Source of the DNA: Lycocorax pyrrhopterus obiensis
Taxonomy: Eukaryota; Chordata; Aves; Passeriformes; Paradisaeidae
DNA length: 64,000 nucleotides
Reading direction: 5' to 3'
Assembly: GCA_014706295.1 (NCBI GenBank)
Contig: JACSVZ010000009.1
Span: 38,505,768-38,569,767 of the forward strand
Shown here: positions 8,758 to 20,034 of the stretch, one piece after another
Layout of the letters: each line of letters opens with the position of its first letter
Position numbering within the stretch: the stretch's first letter is position 1
Notes under the pieces: model-generated
The model's database searches: none
What the model saw: only the letters and a program-made list of their open reading frames with translations
What the model was told of the DNA's origin: nothing
Made by a program: the position numbers and the translations under genes

Positions 8758-11481
8758 GTACGGGAATAAAGCGGGAAGTGCGGGAAAACGGGAAGGGCAG
8801 CACTCCAGGAGTGCAGGAAAGCAGGAAAGAAAGGAGATGAGGAAGTGAAGGAAACCAGGAGGAGAGGGAACCAGGAAGTGAAAGAAACCAGGAATTGCAG
8901 GAAACCAGGAAGTGAAGGAAATCAATCTGTGCAGGAAACCAGTAGTACCACGAACCAGTAAGTAAAGAAAGAACTAGAAACCAGTAGGTACAGGAAACCA
9001 GTTACCACAGCAAACCAGTAAAGTCTAGGAAACCAGGAAAAGCAATAAATAAAGGAAACCAGTAAGAACTGGAAACCAGTAAGCAAAGGAAACCAATCTT
9101 ACAGGTAACCAGTGACTACAACAAACCAGCAAGTAAAGAAAACCAGTAAGAACTGGAAACCAGTAAGCAAAGGAAACCAATCTTACAGGTAACCGGTAAC
9201 CAGTGACTATAAAAAACCAGCAAGTAAAGAAAACCAATAAGAACTGGAAACCGATAGTACAGGAAACCAGTGACTACAACAAACCAGTAGTACAGGAAAC
9301 CACTAGGAACTGGAAACCAGTAAGTAAAGAACACCAGTAAGTACAGGAAACCAATAGTACAGGAAACCAGTAAGTGCAGCAAACCAGTAAGTCCAGGAAA
9401 CCAGGAAAACCAATAAATAAAGGAAACCAGTAAAAACCAGGAAACCAGTAAGCAAAGGAAACCAGTAAGCAAAGGAAACCAATAGTAAAGGAAACCAGTA
9501 AGTACAACAAACCAGTAACTACAACAAACTGACAAGCACAAGAAACCAGTAAGAACTGGAAGCCCGTAAGTAAAGAAAACCAGTAAATAAAGGAAGCCAG
9601 TAGTACAGAAAAGCAGTGAGTGCGGAAAACCAGTACATGCATGAAACTGGTAAGTAAAGGAAGCCAGTAGTACAAGGAACCAGTAAGAACTGGAAACCTG
9701 CAAGGAAAGAAAACCAGTGAGAGACGAAACCAATCGTACAGGAAACCAGTAACTACAACAAACCAGTAAGTGCAGCAAACCGGTAAATAAAGGAAACCAG
9801 TAGTAGAGGAAAACAGTGAGGAAAGGAAAAACCAGTAGTACAGGAAAGCAGTAACTACAAGAAACCAGTAGTACTGGAAACCAGTAAGTAAAGGAGATCA
9901 GTAATGCAGGAAACCAGTGAGTAAAGGAAAAATGCGTAGTACAGGAAACCAGTAAGAACTGGAAGCCAGTTGGTAAGGAAAACCAGTAAGTGCAGGAAAC
10001 CAGGAGGTGTCCAGAGCCAATGGAGCCATTCCCAAGGGGATGAGGTGGCTTTGGAGCCAGGACTCAGGTGCTGGAGCTCCCTCCTTGTCTCTTATTTCTC
10101 TCTATTTCTTATTTCTCTTTATTTCTGTGTTGCTTTAAGTCCTTTTCGAGGGGAAGTTGCTGTTCCAAACGTGCTCCCTCTGCTTAAAAATCTCCCTTTG
10201 AATCCAGTGTCTGTTCCAAATGCTCACCAGCCAGATTGATCTCCCAAATGGAGCAGGGGATTGGCAGAGTGAAGTTTGGGATTAATATTTTGACACGAGG
10301 AATATGCAGCTGTTGAGGGGAACCTTCCATCATCATTTATTGCTTAGAAAGAGACTAAAAATGGCTTTTTGGGGATTTTTTTGGAAAGAAATGTTTGTTC
10401 ACCGAGTGTTTTCCAGCCTGGAGCTGAGGATCACGGACATTCCTGGTAATCCCAAGGTTCTGGGACCACCAGGAGCTGGAATTTCTTTCAAATCCAACAA
10501 ATTCACAGTTAAAAATATTCCATTGGGTCGTTCCTATGCTGCCTTTTAAAAGCTCTGGAATGACTTGATTTGATGATGATGGAATGACAATCAAAGGATG
10601 TGATGATGGAATAACACTCCAAGGAATAAATGGGGTTTTTTTGACATCCAGGGAAGCGATTTCCCATTGAAATTTGCCCTTGTAGGCAGGGATAAAAGGC
10701 GCTGGAGGATTCCCAGTTTAATCCTGCCAAAACAAAGGGAAATGTGGCTTTCCAGCGAGGAAAGGACTTGTCTGAGGAATGTCAAATAAAGTGGGATTGT
10801 GCCACGTTGGCAGGCTGGAAAATGGGATGAGAAAGGCAGAAAATAGTGATTAAAACACCTGAATTGTGCAGTGGGGCTTCAGTTTCCATGGAAACAGCAG
10901 CTCAGGCAGGAGCTGGGAATGAAACCCCTGCTTGGCTGTTCCAGTGGAGCAGGAAGAGGGAATTTTAGCCTTAAAGCAGAGAAATGGGGGAGTTTTAAGG
11001 CATTGGAAGAGCATTTTTTGGACATTTTCCTGCCCTCCAGCAGAGATTTGGGCAGGATTTGGTCTGTCCAAGCTGGAGCAGCAGCATTAGGCCACAAATG
11101 ATCCGTGTCCTGCCCTGGATGGGCTTGGCCAGGCTCCTCCTCGGCCCAAATCCAAGGAAAAATGGTGTAAATCAAACAGGATCAGCACCAGGCCTCAAAG
11201 TGCATTTCCCAAGTGAGGATTTTGTACTTTTCTAGGATAAAAAGGGAGAAAATGAGTGGAGATTTAGGCAGATTTGGGATAATCATCCTGAATTCCCTCG
11301 TGGCTTGACATGGAATGGAGCTGGGACGGTGAGAGGTGTCCCTGGCCATGGATGAGCTTTGAGGAAACCATTCCACGGCTCTTTGGGAGTGTGATCTGTT
11401 TACAAAGCCCAACTTTCAGCACAAGTGTGACAGGTCCAGGAAGCTTTTTTGGGGAATATTTCACCTCTTTTCCTTCTCCAG
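8758..11481 (+). other. GALNT13: GALNT13 intron, 2.7 kb
   Basis: Phase 0 intron. The first 1.2 kb is almost entirely a minisatellite (8840-10000). The rest is AT-leaning unique sequence in which I see no element or gene. Confidence 0.8.
8840..10000. repeat. Short-unit minisatellite (GGAAACCAGTAAG type)
   Basis: Many dozens of imperfect units of roughly 13-17 bp built on ggaaaccagtaagtacag, with spacer variants tagtac, actacaac and aactgg. The plus strand is rich in A and G and poor in T, so strand asymmetry is strong over 1.1 kb. Minus-strand ORFs rich in Leu, Phe and Tyr across it are spurious. Confidence 0.9.
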
Positions 11482-11580
11482 ATCAGGAACGTTGAAACCA
11501 ACCAGTGCTTGGACAACATGGGCCGCAAGGAGAACGAAAAAGTGGGATTTTTCAACTGCCACGGCATGGGAGGGAACCAG
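11482..11580 (+). CDS. GALNT13: GALNT13 exon, lectin alpha repeat
   Basis: 33 codons, from [20 protein letters not shown] to GMGGNQ. It opens the C-terminal ricin B-type lectin domain; the first (alpha) repeat has the usual QCLD start and Cys pair. In GalNAc-transferases this domain binds GalNAc on already glycosylated substrates and steers follow-up glycosylation. The acceptor is ccttctccag|atc and the donor CAG|gtaaac, phase 0 on both sides. Third-position GC is about 79% (7 of 33 codons end in A or T), intermediate for this gene. Confidence 0.95.
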
Positions 11581-12623
11581 GTAAACAAAACCAGGGAAAA
11601 GTGGCTTATTTGGCCACGAATTCCTTCGGAATATTTTAAATATCCATCTCAATTCTGGTTTAGATTTTGTGCAAAAATAATGTAAAAACAATCAATGAAA
11701 GTTCCGAAACATTCCGGATTTTAAGAGTACTCAGCCATTTTCTTCCATTTCAGCTCCAGATTTTTTGGGAATATTGATGCATATCCTTAGGAAGTATCCC
11801 AGGAATATATTGAATATAATCCTGCTGTCATTTAATAATCAATTCAACATTCTGGACACGAGCATTAGGGAATTTGATCATGGATTTGAGTTTATTTTCA
11901 TGCAAATGGAAGGGGCAGGAATCTCCATGAATGTGGCTGGATCTGTCTGTTCCGAGGGTGTGTAGGGAAGATAAATATCCAGGATATTCATGGAAGTTGA
12001 GTTCTTTAGTGGAATTCCAATAGTGAGGGCCTGGGCTGTTCCATTTGGAGGGACTGGAAAGGGAGTGGGAAAGTGGATGGAATTCTTGGTCTTGTGCCCA
12101 ATGACTCTGGGTTAGTTAGAATCAAATTTGCATATCCCAGTGGGTATTCAAATTAGCAGGGCTGCTTCACGTGGGGTTTGGGGTGTAAAGTATAATTAAG
12201 GGGCTTTTAAATTAATGAAATGAATTCTCTTTTAACTCATTACGAGTTTTAATTAATGATGTACCTCATTTTCCGGGGGCGGTGCCAGCCTGGCAGGGTC
12301 GCCATTCCCTGGGGGCTCTGGGATTCCAGCCACCTGCTCCTGGCCACCTTCCTGCTGGGGGAGGCTGGGGTGCTCCATGTTCCCATCCCTGATTTATCCT
12401 GGAGGTTCATCCCAGCTCCTTCCATTCCTCCTGTCCCTTCCTCCATCCTCACCGGAGCTTGGCCTCATTTCGCTGCTTTTCGGTCGGAAAACCTTTCCCT
12501 TCTCCTGAATTCCGGTGGATTTCTCCAGGGAAAGGCTCCTTCAGCTCCTGAGACACGCCGGGGTCGCTCCCAGGGCTGGCTTTGGAGCTCGCAGCCCTTT
12601 TGCAGCCGCGCTTTGTGTTCCAG
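11581..12623 (+). other. GALNT13: GALNT13 intron, 1.0 kb
   Basis: Phase 0 intron. The first part is AT-rich; from about 12260 it becomes GC-richer towards the next exon. No repeat array or mobile element recognised. Confidence 0.8.
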
Positions 12624-12758
12624 GTGTTCTCCTACACGGCGGACAAGGAGATCCGCACGGACGACCTGTGCCTGGACGTGTCGCGGCTCAACGGCCCCGT
12701 GCTCATGCTCAAGTGCCACCACCTGAGGGGCAACCAGCTCTGGGAGTACGATGCCGAG
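12624..12758 (+). CDS. GALNT13: GALNT13 exon, lectin beta repeat
   Basis: 45 codons, from [20 protein letters not shown] to [14 protein letters not shown]. This is the end of the alpha repeat and the beta repeat of the lectin domain, with the LCLD and NQLW signatures. The acceptor is ttgtgttccag|gtg and the donor GAG|gtatcc, phase 0. Codon use is extreme: 44 of 45 codons end in G or C. This exon can join in frame to either terminal exon (16439 or 19894), so it is the branch point for two C-termini. Confidence 0.96.
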
Positions 12759-14337
12759 GTATCCCGGGGCTGGGGCGGGGTTTGGGACAATCCCAGCATC
12801 CCTGAGGCTGGAAAAGCCCTCCCAGCCCTTTTCCCGTTTCTTTTTAATAGGAAGATTCTTTTTCTCCCTGCACGCTTTCCGAAGTTTGGGTGGTTTTGGG
12901 GATGTTCGTTCCAGCAGGAAATCCCTGGGATTTCAGACCTTCCTTCTCTTCATTCCTGAGGAAATGAGGATGAAAATGGATTTTTAATCCGTGTTTTATT
13001 AGTTTTGATGGATATTAAGGAATGGCCAGAGGTCCAGGACATGGATTTGGTGTCCCAGGCTCCTGATCCATCTCCAAACCCAACATTCCCTTGCTCCCAG
13101 TTGTCCCCAGCAGATCCAGGCAGGGCTCTGCTGGGATCCAGGGTGGTTTTGTTTGGAGAATTCCTGGGAGATCCCGCTGCATCCAACATTCCTGATGCAG
13201 CAGGATCATGGGATCTGCCCTCTGCCACTGGCTCAGGGTGCAGCACCTGAAAAGATCAGATTTTCCCACCCTAGAACCGGGATATTCCACGTTTGGCTCA
13301 GCAATTCCTCAAGGATAAATGGAAAAATATTCATGTAAAAATAAATTCTGTGGGATTTTTCCATGGCTGCAAAGGTGGGAAAACACTGATGGATTTGCCA
13401 GTGGATTTGTAAAAGTACTTCCAACATTTCCCAGGAATTTGTTTCACCTTCCTGCCTGGAAAGCTGGAATTGTTCCAATAAAATACACACAGGGAATGTG
13501 CTGGGTTTTCCCTGAAACTGAGCAGGATTTCCCAGGAATTGTGTAAATCCCGGCTCGGCCATGAGATGGAGCTCCTAGAACAGGAATACTCCAGGTTTTC
13601 ATGGCATCTCCAAGGATTGGCCTCTTGTTCTCTTGGAAAACATCCCATTGCATTCCCTACCCCTGGATTTCTTGACCAAATCCTTTTACTGTCAATTTTC
13701 CTTGGAATATTCAGATTCCAGCTGCCCATTTTCCCTGGAATTGCTTTTTTACCATTAATTATGTATTTATTAGTGTGTTATTAACCTCCAAATATTCCTA
13801 ATACCCAGGATTTTTTTCCCAAGGAAACAACCAGTTGAGATATTCCAATTTTTTTTTTCCCAGAGAAACAGTTACAGGACAGTGCCTGGATCCCTTGTTT
13901 GGATTCATTTGGTTTTCCAGTGGGATTACACTGATTTTTCCTTTCCTTGCTTATTCAGGAATTGCACGGAGGGATTTGGGGTGGTTTTTAGGAATTTTTA
14001 GGAATTCTGGCTTGGCACTGGACAACAAAAGCTGGACATGGAATAATCCTAAAAAGGGATTTCCCAAAGGGATTTTCAGGGAATTTTCTATGATTTCCTG
14101 CTGTTATTAATTTTTTATAATCTTCTAATTGAGTTTAATTTGTGGTGTTTCAATATTGCATAAATTCCATGCTGCGTGGGTGATTCCCGTTGTGACATCC
14201 AGGGAAACCTCTGGATGTGGAGAGGGACAAAATCTTGGGATGTGACACACATGAAGGAATCCAGGGAAAAAATAAGGCTGGAAATGTGTGACAGGTGACA
14301 GGAAGGAGTTGAATTCCTTGTGGGTGGATGGTGATGT

Positions 14338-14505
14338 CAGGGTTTGTTCCCGACAAATTCCTCAGGGTTTACTCCTGGCAGATCCCTCAGGATTTATTCC
14401 TGACAGATCCCTCAGGATTTGCTCCTGACAGATCCCTCAGGGTTTACTCCTGGCAGATCCCTCAGGATTTATTCCTGACAGATCCCTCAGGATTTATTCC
14501 AAGGC
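14338..14505. repeat. 25-bp tandem array
   Basis: Units gatccctcaggatttattcc plus tgaca, with starts at 14381, 14406, 14431 and 14456, exactly 25 bp apart, and degraded copies on both sides. Confidence 0.9.
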
Positions 14506-14940
14506 TGCCAGAGCTCCAGGAATGTTTGGACAATGCTCTCAGGGACAGGATGGGATTGTTGGGATATCCTGGCAGGGCCAGGGTTGGATCAGTGATCCCT
14601 ATGGATCCCTTCCCGCTCAGAATTCCATGGTTTTTTCCTGTATAATTGCCACTGTTTGTCCCTAATCGCGGTGTCCGTGCGAAGCTGTGGAATTTCCATC
14701 CAGGGAGAGCTGAGGGGCTGCACAAAAGATGGATCTTGGATCTCTGACTCCACTTTCCTTTTGTCTCCCCTCCCCTCAGTATTTTGGGAAATGGGAATAT
14801 AGCTTTGAGGTAAGTCCGGTGCCATCCCTGTGCCGCATCCCAATCCCGGGAGCAGCTCCTCCAGCAGTGCCTGTAGCAGTGCCCTCAATCCGTGCTTCTC
14901 CACAGCTGCTGCTCCAACATTCCAGAGCTTCCCGCTCCCT

Positions 14941-15322
14941 GAGCCAGGCTGGGAGAGCTGGGAATGTTCACCTGGAGAAGGGAGGGATCCAGGGAGAGCT
15001 CAGAGCCCTTTGCAGGGCCTAAAGGGGCTCCAGGAGAGCTGGAGAGGGACTGGGGACAAGGGCTGGAGGGACAGGACACAGGGAATGGCTTCCCAGTGCC
15101 AGAGGGCAGGGATGGATGGGATATTGGGAAGGAATTCCTGGCTGGGAGGGTGGGCAGGCCCTGGCACAGGTTATTCCATGGATCCCTGGCAGTGTCCAAG
15201 GCCAGGCTGGACACTGGGGCTTGGAGCAGCCTGGGATGGTGGGGAGGTGTCCCTGCCCATGGAATGGGATGGATTGGGATGGGATTTAATGTCCTTCCAT
15301 CCCAAACCATTCCATGGATCCA
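14941..15322 (+). mobile_element. CR1 LINE copy, sense
   Basis: Sense CR1 3' region, from gagccaggctgggagagctg through ggatattgggaaggaattcc and gaggtgtccctgcccatgg to ccaaaccattccatgg. Lies inside the GALNT13 intron in the gene's own direction. Confidence 0.85.
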
Positions 15323-15842
15323 TGTACCAGGAAAAGCCTGCTCGGATTCCCACCATCACGGTCATCCCCATGTGGGGAATCCGCTGCCTTTGGGTATTTC
15401 ATAGCCTGTAAATGCCCGAGAGAGAATTCCAAGTGCTCTGCTTTCCCTGGAAAGATTCGCGGACAGGAGGGGACAGGGAGCGCTGATCCCGAGTGATCCA
15501 GCCCTGATGTCCCTGGGAGTGACTCCAAGTGACATTTTAAGGACACTTGGCCTTGGTATTTCTAGTGGCTCCTTTATCCTCACGTGGCTTGTTCCATTCC
15601 CAAGCCAAGAACATGGAAAAGGAGAGGGTGAGGGCTGGGATGTGGGAAGAGCATTCCAGCTGCTCCAGCCCTGGGGCCACAGTGGGAAGAGATTAGGGAA
15701 GTGGAAGCTCCCCTTCATCTCACCCCACCTGGAATTGGCACCGCGAGGGAAAAGCTGGAATTGTAGTTGGGAAAAGAAGTCAGAAATGGTTAATTAATGC
15801 TATTTTTAATTGGGTCATTCCCAAGTGGGATTCAGGGTGGTT

Positions 15843-16270
15843 TGTGCAGGAAAAACCCCATCCGTGCCCAAGTCTTTCCAGTGGGGAATCGCAGCAATCC
15901 AAGGGGTTGGAGAGGCAGGATCGGGAGCCACGCTCCACGCTGGATCATGGGAATGGTCTCAAGAGCGGGGAGGAGCTTTTGGGATATTTCTGCTGGAAAA
16001 ACCCCATCTCTGCCTGGATCTTTCCAGTGGGGAATCACAGCAATCCAAGGGGTAGGGAGAGCGGGATTGGGAGCCACGCTCCAGGCTGGATCATGGGAAT
16101 GGTCTCAAGAGCAGGGAGGAGCTTTTGGGATATTTCTGCTGGAAAAACCCCATCTCTGCTTGGATCTTTCCAGTGGGGAATCGCAGCAATCCAAGGGGTA
16201 GGGAGAGCGGGATTGGGAGCCACGCTCCACGCTGGATCATGGGAATGGTCTCAAGAGCGGGGCGGAGGTT
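15843..16270. repeat. 146-bp tandem array, ~2.9 copies
   Basis: The landmark tg(c/ct)ggaaaaaccccatc recurs at 15845, 15991 and 16137, 146 bp apart. Units share gtggggaatcgcagcaatcc and ggatcatgggaatggtctca. The array sits just upstream of the alternative terminal exon. Confidence 0.93.
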
Positions 16271-16438
16271 TTGTGCGGAGCTAAATCCCAGTCCATGAAT
16301 TTCCCCCGGGATATTCATGTCTGTCCCCGGAGCATTCCCAGCCCGTTCTCCATTAGCAATTCCCAGCGCATCCCCGCTGAACCCCGGCGCGTTTTCCCCG
16401 CCGGCGGCGCTTCCCGCCGAGCGTTCCCGGTTTTCCAG

Positions 16439-16624
16439 AGGCGCACGTTCCTGCACATCACCACGCAGTCGTGCCTGACGCTGGGCAGGATCGAGGACGG
16501 CTCGCAGGGCCCCACGGTGGAGGCCTGCGACGGGAGCCCCCTGCAGACCTGGATCCTCAGGAATTATTCCCGCCTGGAAGTCTTTAGGAAGATTTACTAC
16601 AGCCCCACTGACTATTTCCTGTAG
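16439..16624 (+). CDS. GALNT13: GALNT13 alternative terminal exon (variant lectin gamma repeat)
   Basis: 61 codons and a TAG stop, from RRTFLHITTQSCLTLGRIED to IYYSPTDYFL. The acceptor is ggttttccag|agg. It joins in frame after YDAE and replaces the usual last exon. It keeps the third (gamma) lectin repeat plan with QSCL, a second Cys (VEAC) and an LQTWILRN QxW-type motif. It then adds a tail of about 18 residues. An alternative C-terminus of this kind is known for mammalian GALNT13, from memory. Third-position GC is about 89% (7 of 61 end in A or T). Retained reading frame, both cysteines and the QxW motif argue for function rather than decay. Confidence 0.88.
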   Translation, partial: RRTFLHITTQSCLTLGRIEDGSQGPTVEACDGSPLQTWILRNYSRLEVFRKIYYSPTDYFL

Positions 16625-16799
16625 GGCCGCTGGGATTGGAAGGGAATCTGGGATGCAGCGGGGTAAGGAATTCCCAGGGGATGTTCCCGCTCTGCTGGAG
16701 GAGCTGGGCGGGATTTCTGTCTTGTTTTATTTGGAGGTGAAATGTTGGTGGTTTTGAACTTCTTGTGTCTTTTGGACGGTCTAAAAAAAGGTTCATTTT

Positions 16800-17260
16800 T
16801 CTGTAATTGATAGATTTTCATGGAGTTTTTCATGGAATTTTCATGGATTTTTTCTCATGGAATTTTTCATTGAATTTTATGGAATTTTTCGTGGAATTTT
16901 CAGAGAATTTTCTTTAAATTTTTCGGAGAATTTTCACAGAACTTTCATAGAATTTTCTTACAATTTTTTCATAGAACTTTCATAGAATTTAATAGAATTT
17001 TTCATCAAATTTTCATAGCATTTTCTTAGAATTTTAATAGAATTCTTATCAAATTGAATAGTTCTTCCCAGAATTTTTCATGGCATTTTCATAGAATTTG
17101 ATAGAATTTTTCCTATAATTTTCATAGAATTTAACAGCATTTTAAATATCATTTCCTTAGAATTTTCTTGTAACTTTTCACGCAATTTTCATGGAATTGG
17201 ATGGAATTTTCCCCATCATTTTCATATCATTTAATCGAGTTTTTCATATCAAATTCTTCT
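16800..17260. repeat. AT-rich degenerate array (TTTTCATAGAATTT)
   Basis: Repeats of about 12-14 bp of ttttcatagaatttt with many point changes. It starts about 175 bp after the stop of the alternative last exon. A related block follows at 17530-17705. Confidence 0.85.
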
Positions 17261-17529
17261 ATAAAACAAGACAGAAGGTGATTTTCTAGCTTTAGGATAG
17301 AACAGATGTTTAGTGTCGGTTCTTCTTAGTTCTTCTTAGTAATTATTAGTTGTTAGCAATTAGTAGTGTTAATTATGATTAGTTTTAATTCATTTTAGAT
17401 GAATTAAGCTCCCTTGGTCTCTTGCTGTCACCATGATTGTTCCAACCTGCAGGAGGTGAAGATTTGGTTCCTATTCCAAACCATAAAAATCCTTCCAGTT
17501 GCAAAATATTTTCTCAGAAAGGTTCAGCT

Positions 17530-17705
17530 TTTCCTGGAATTCCCCATGGAATTCTCCACGGGATTTTCATGGGATTTTCATAGGATTTTTATGGGATTTT
17601 CATAGGATTTTCATGGGATTTTCATGGGATTCGATACATATTTTAATAGAATTTTTATATAATTGTTCACAGAATTTTCATAGAATTTTTCATGGAATTC
17701 GGAGA
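17530..17705. repeat. AT-rich degenerate array, second block
   Basis: Same family as the block at 16800; units such as tttcatgggattttcatagg. About 270 bp of unique sequence separates the two. Confidence 0.8.
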
Positions 17706-17799
17706 GAGTTTTCCATACTCAGTGGAGGAGCACAAGGAGTAAAACCAAATTCCTTATAGGAATTTCCCAGCAGTTTACTTGGAACACCAGAAAAAAGTC

Positions 17800-18850
17800 T
17801 TTTTTAATATCTTTAAAAAAATTTTATATATATATAGGTATTTATTTTATATATTTTTTGTTTCTATACAAAAATAAAAATTATAAAAATACAGAAACCA
17901 TAATAGACACAAATTTATCCTGATGAACACCAATTTGTTTATTAGGTAATCTATGAATATAAAGCTACATTATTCCATAAATACAATATCATATAGAACT
18001 ATTACAAATAATGAACATAAATGGTGTTTGTGAGCCCTGAGAGCATCAGACACTTGGTAAAATGATTCCTGATTCTCCTTCAGGTGTAATATATTATTTT
18101 ATATACATTTATATTTTATATTCTTTTCTGCTACATGATTTTTATATTATTTTTATATTATTTTACTTTATATTAATTTATATTTTATATTATTTACATT
18201 CTTTTAATATTATTTTATATTTATATTTCATATTATTCTATATTATATTTTATAGTAATTTATATTTTACATTATTTTATATTTATATTTCATATTATTC
18301 TATATTTTATATTAATTTATATTTTACATTATTTTATATTTATATTTCATATTATTCTATATTATATTTTATATTAATTTATATTTTACATTATTTTCTG
18401 CTACATTATTTTTATATTATCTCGTTTCATATTATTCTATGTTGTATTTTATATTAATTTTTATTTTATATTTTTCCTGCTACATTATTTTTATATTATC
18501 TGGTATTTTATATTATTCTAGATTATAGTATTTTATACTAATATATATTTTATATTATTCTATGCAATATTAATTTATATATTATTCTTTATATTTTATA
18601 TTAATCTAGATTATATTATTTTATATCTTTTTGTTGTCCTATATTTTATATTAATCTATGGGATTTTATATGACATATTTTATATTAATCTATATTATAT
18701 TATTTTTATATTATATATAATCTTATCATTTTTATTATTTTATAATTTCTATTATTTTCTATTATTTTCTATTCTTTTCAATTCTTTTCTATTATTTTAT
18801 AATTTCTATTATTTTCTATTCTTTTCCATTATTTTCCATTATTTATGTAT
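17800..18850. repeat. TTTTATATTA-type AT array
   Basis: Long low-complexity tract of ttttatattatttatatt variants, with a longer-range unit such as tatttcatattattctatat around 18200-18450. Not coding. Confidence 0.88.
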
Positions 18851-19130
18851 TTTATATTTGATTGTATCGATGTTTCTCCTCCTGGGTGAGCCCAGGCCCT
18901 CAGGCAGCTCCCACCATCCCTAAGGAGATGCCAAGGTTTGCCGTCAGCCTGGGCTCTTTGGGATTCGTTTTGGGATGAATTCCTCCTTTCTCCCCTCTCT
19001 GGGAGGCTCCAGGATTTTCCTGCCCGTCCTGGTTTTCCCGCTTTGTTCCCCTGCCACAAAGTCGGGCTCTGCTCCAGGGGATGATCTGCAGGCAGGATTT
19101 CAATCCTGAAATTCCCCGTTCCCGGGGTTA

Positions 19131-19350
19131 CTGGGGAGAGCTGGGAATGTTCACCTGGAGAGGGGAAGGATCCAGGGAGAGCTCAGAGCCCCTTCCAGGG
19201 CCTAAAGGGGCTCCAGGAGAGCTGGAGAGGGACTGGGGACAAGGGCTGGAGGGACAGGACACAGGGAATGGCTTCCCAGTGCCAGAGGGCAGGGATGGAT
19301 GGGATATTGGGAAGGAATTCCTGGCTGGGAGTGGGAGAGGCCCTGGCACA
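19131..19350 (+). mobile_element. CR1 LINE fragment, sense
   Basis: Shares gggagagctgggaatgttca and tggcttcccagtgccagagg with the copies at 14941, 38352 and 49255. Breaks off after ggcacaatccc, so the 3' tail is missing. Confidence 0.82.
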
Positions 19351-19893
19351 ATCCCAGGGAATGATGGAGGGAACACCCCCGGCTCTGCTGGGCTGTACCT
19401 GCCTGGTGTTCCTGAAGTGCAGAACTTCCCGTTCACCTTCCCAGGATTTCTCCGGGAATTTGTTCTCCCAGTGGAACAGGTGGTGTTTTATTCCCTCCCC
19501 ATCCCTCAGAAATTCGGTGGGAACAGAAGGGGTGTCCCAAGAAGGAAAAACGCCCTGGGAACAGGAGCGTTTCCATGGAATACTGAGCAAATACATTTCC
19601 ATCAGCACCAGTTCCGGTCACAAATATTCCATGTGTCCATGGCCATGGAGACCAAACTCCTCCATCCAGCAGCTGTGCCTTGGAAATAAGATTTCCCTGG
19701 AATTACCTTCCCTTTGCCGGGGGATGTGTTGGTCCAGCAGAGGGTGAAGCCGGTCGGCTCCATGCGGGACGAGGCTGGGATGCCCCGGCGCTCCAGCAGA
19801 CTCCCAGCGCTCCGTGCCGCGCCCGAGCCCGGCCTGCAGGAGCTCCCCGGCGGGATGGCGGCATTCACGGGAATTCTCTGTCGCCCCTTGCAG

Positions 19894-20034
19894 AAGCTCA
19901 CCCTGAGGCACCTGAACAGCAACCAGTGCCTGGCGGAGCCGTCGGAGGAGGACCGGCTGGTGCCCACCATGCGGGAGTGCGGGCCCGGCCGCGCCCAGCA
20001 GTGGCTGCTGCGCAACACGACCCTGGGCGCCTGA
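19894..20034 (+). CDS. GALNT13: GALNT13 terminal exon (canonical lectin gamma repeat)
   Basis: 46 codons and a TGA stop, from [20 protein letters not shown] to [12 protein letters not shown]. It completes the third lectin repeat with NQCL, MRECGPG and the QQW motif. The acceptor is gccccttgcag|aag. All 46 sense codons end in G or C. Several residues differ from what I recall of mammalian GALNT13, nearly all towards GC-rich codons. The 3' UTR end is not resolved. Confidence 0.96.
   Translation, partial: KLTLRHLNSNQCLAEPSEEDRLVPTMRECGPGRAQQWLLRNTTLGA

Larger units (their letters stand above)
12759..16438 (+). other. GALNT13: GALNT13 intron, 3.7 kb, before alternative last exon
   Basis: Phase 0 intron. 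It contains a 25-bp tandem array near 14338, a plus-strand CR1 copy (14941-15322) and a 146-bp array (15843-16270) that ends about 170 bp before the acceptor. The stretch 12760-14330 holds nothing I recognise. Confidence 0.8.
16625..19893 (+). other. GALNT13: GALNT13 region between alternative last exons
   Basis: This is 3' UTR for the short form and intron for the long form. It contains two AT-rich arrays (16800-17260 and 17530-17705), a TTTTATATTA array (17800-18850), a CR1 fragment (19131-19350), and GC-rich unique sequence up to the last exon. AATAAA words are too common in the AT arrays to choose a polyadenylation site. Confidence 0.7.

Noticed and set aside
8228..8769. Independent small genes starting MSDGLFSP
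   Set aside because: These frames are intron tail plus exon head of the GALNT13 tandem array. The ATG lies in intron-derived sequence.
9116..9778. Minus-strand hydrophobic protein resembling a multi-pass membrane protein
   Set aside because: Comes from the GGAAACCAGTAAG minisatellite; the apparent transmembrane pattern only repeats the unit.
18062..18457. Tyr/Ile/Phe-rich frames in AT arrays (also near 58900-59800)
   Set aside because: Low-complexity TTTTATATTA repeats translated; no real gene.
66..20034. GALNT1 rather than GALNT13
   Set aside because: The paralogues are close, but KCNJ3 next door in the same orientation and the alternative last exon fit GALNT13 better. A full-length alignment would settle it.
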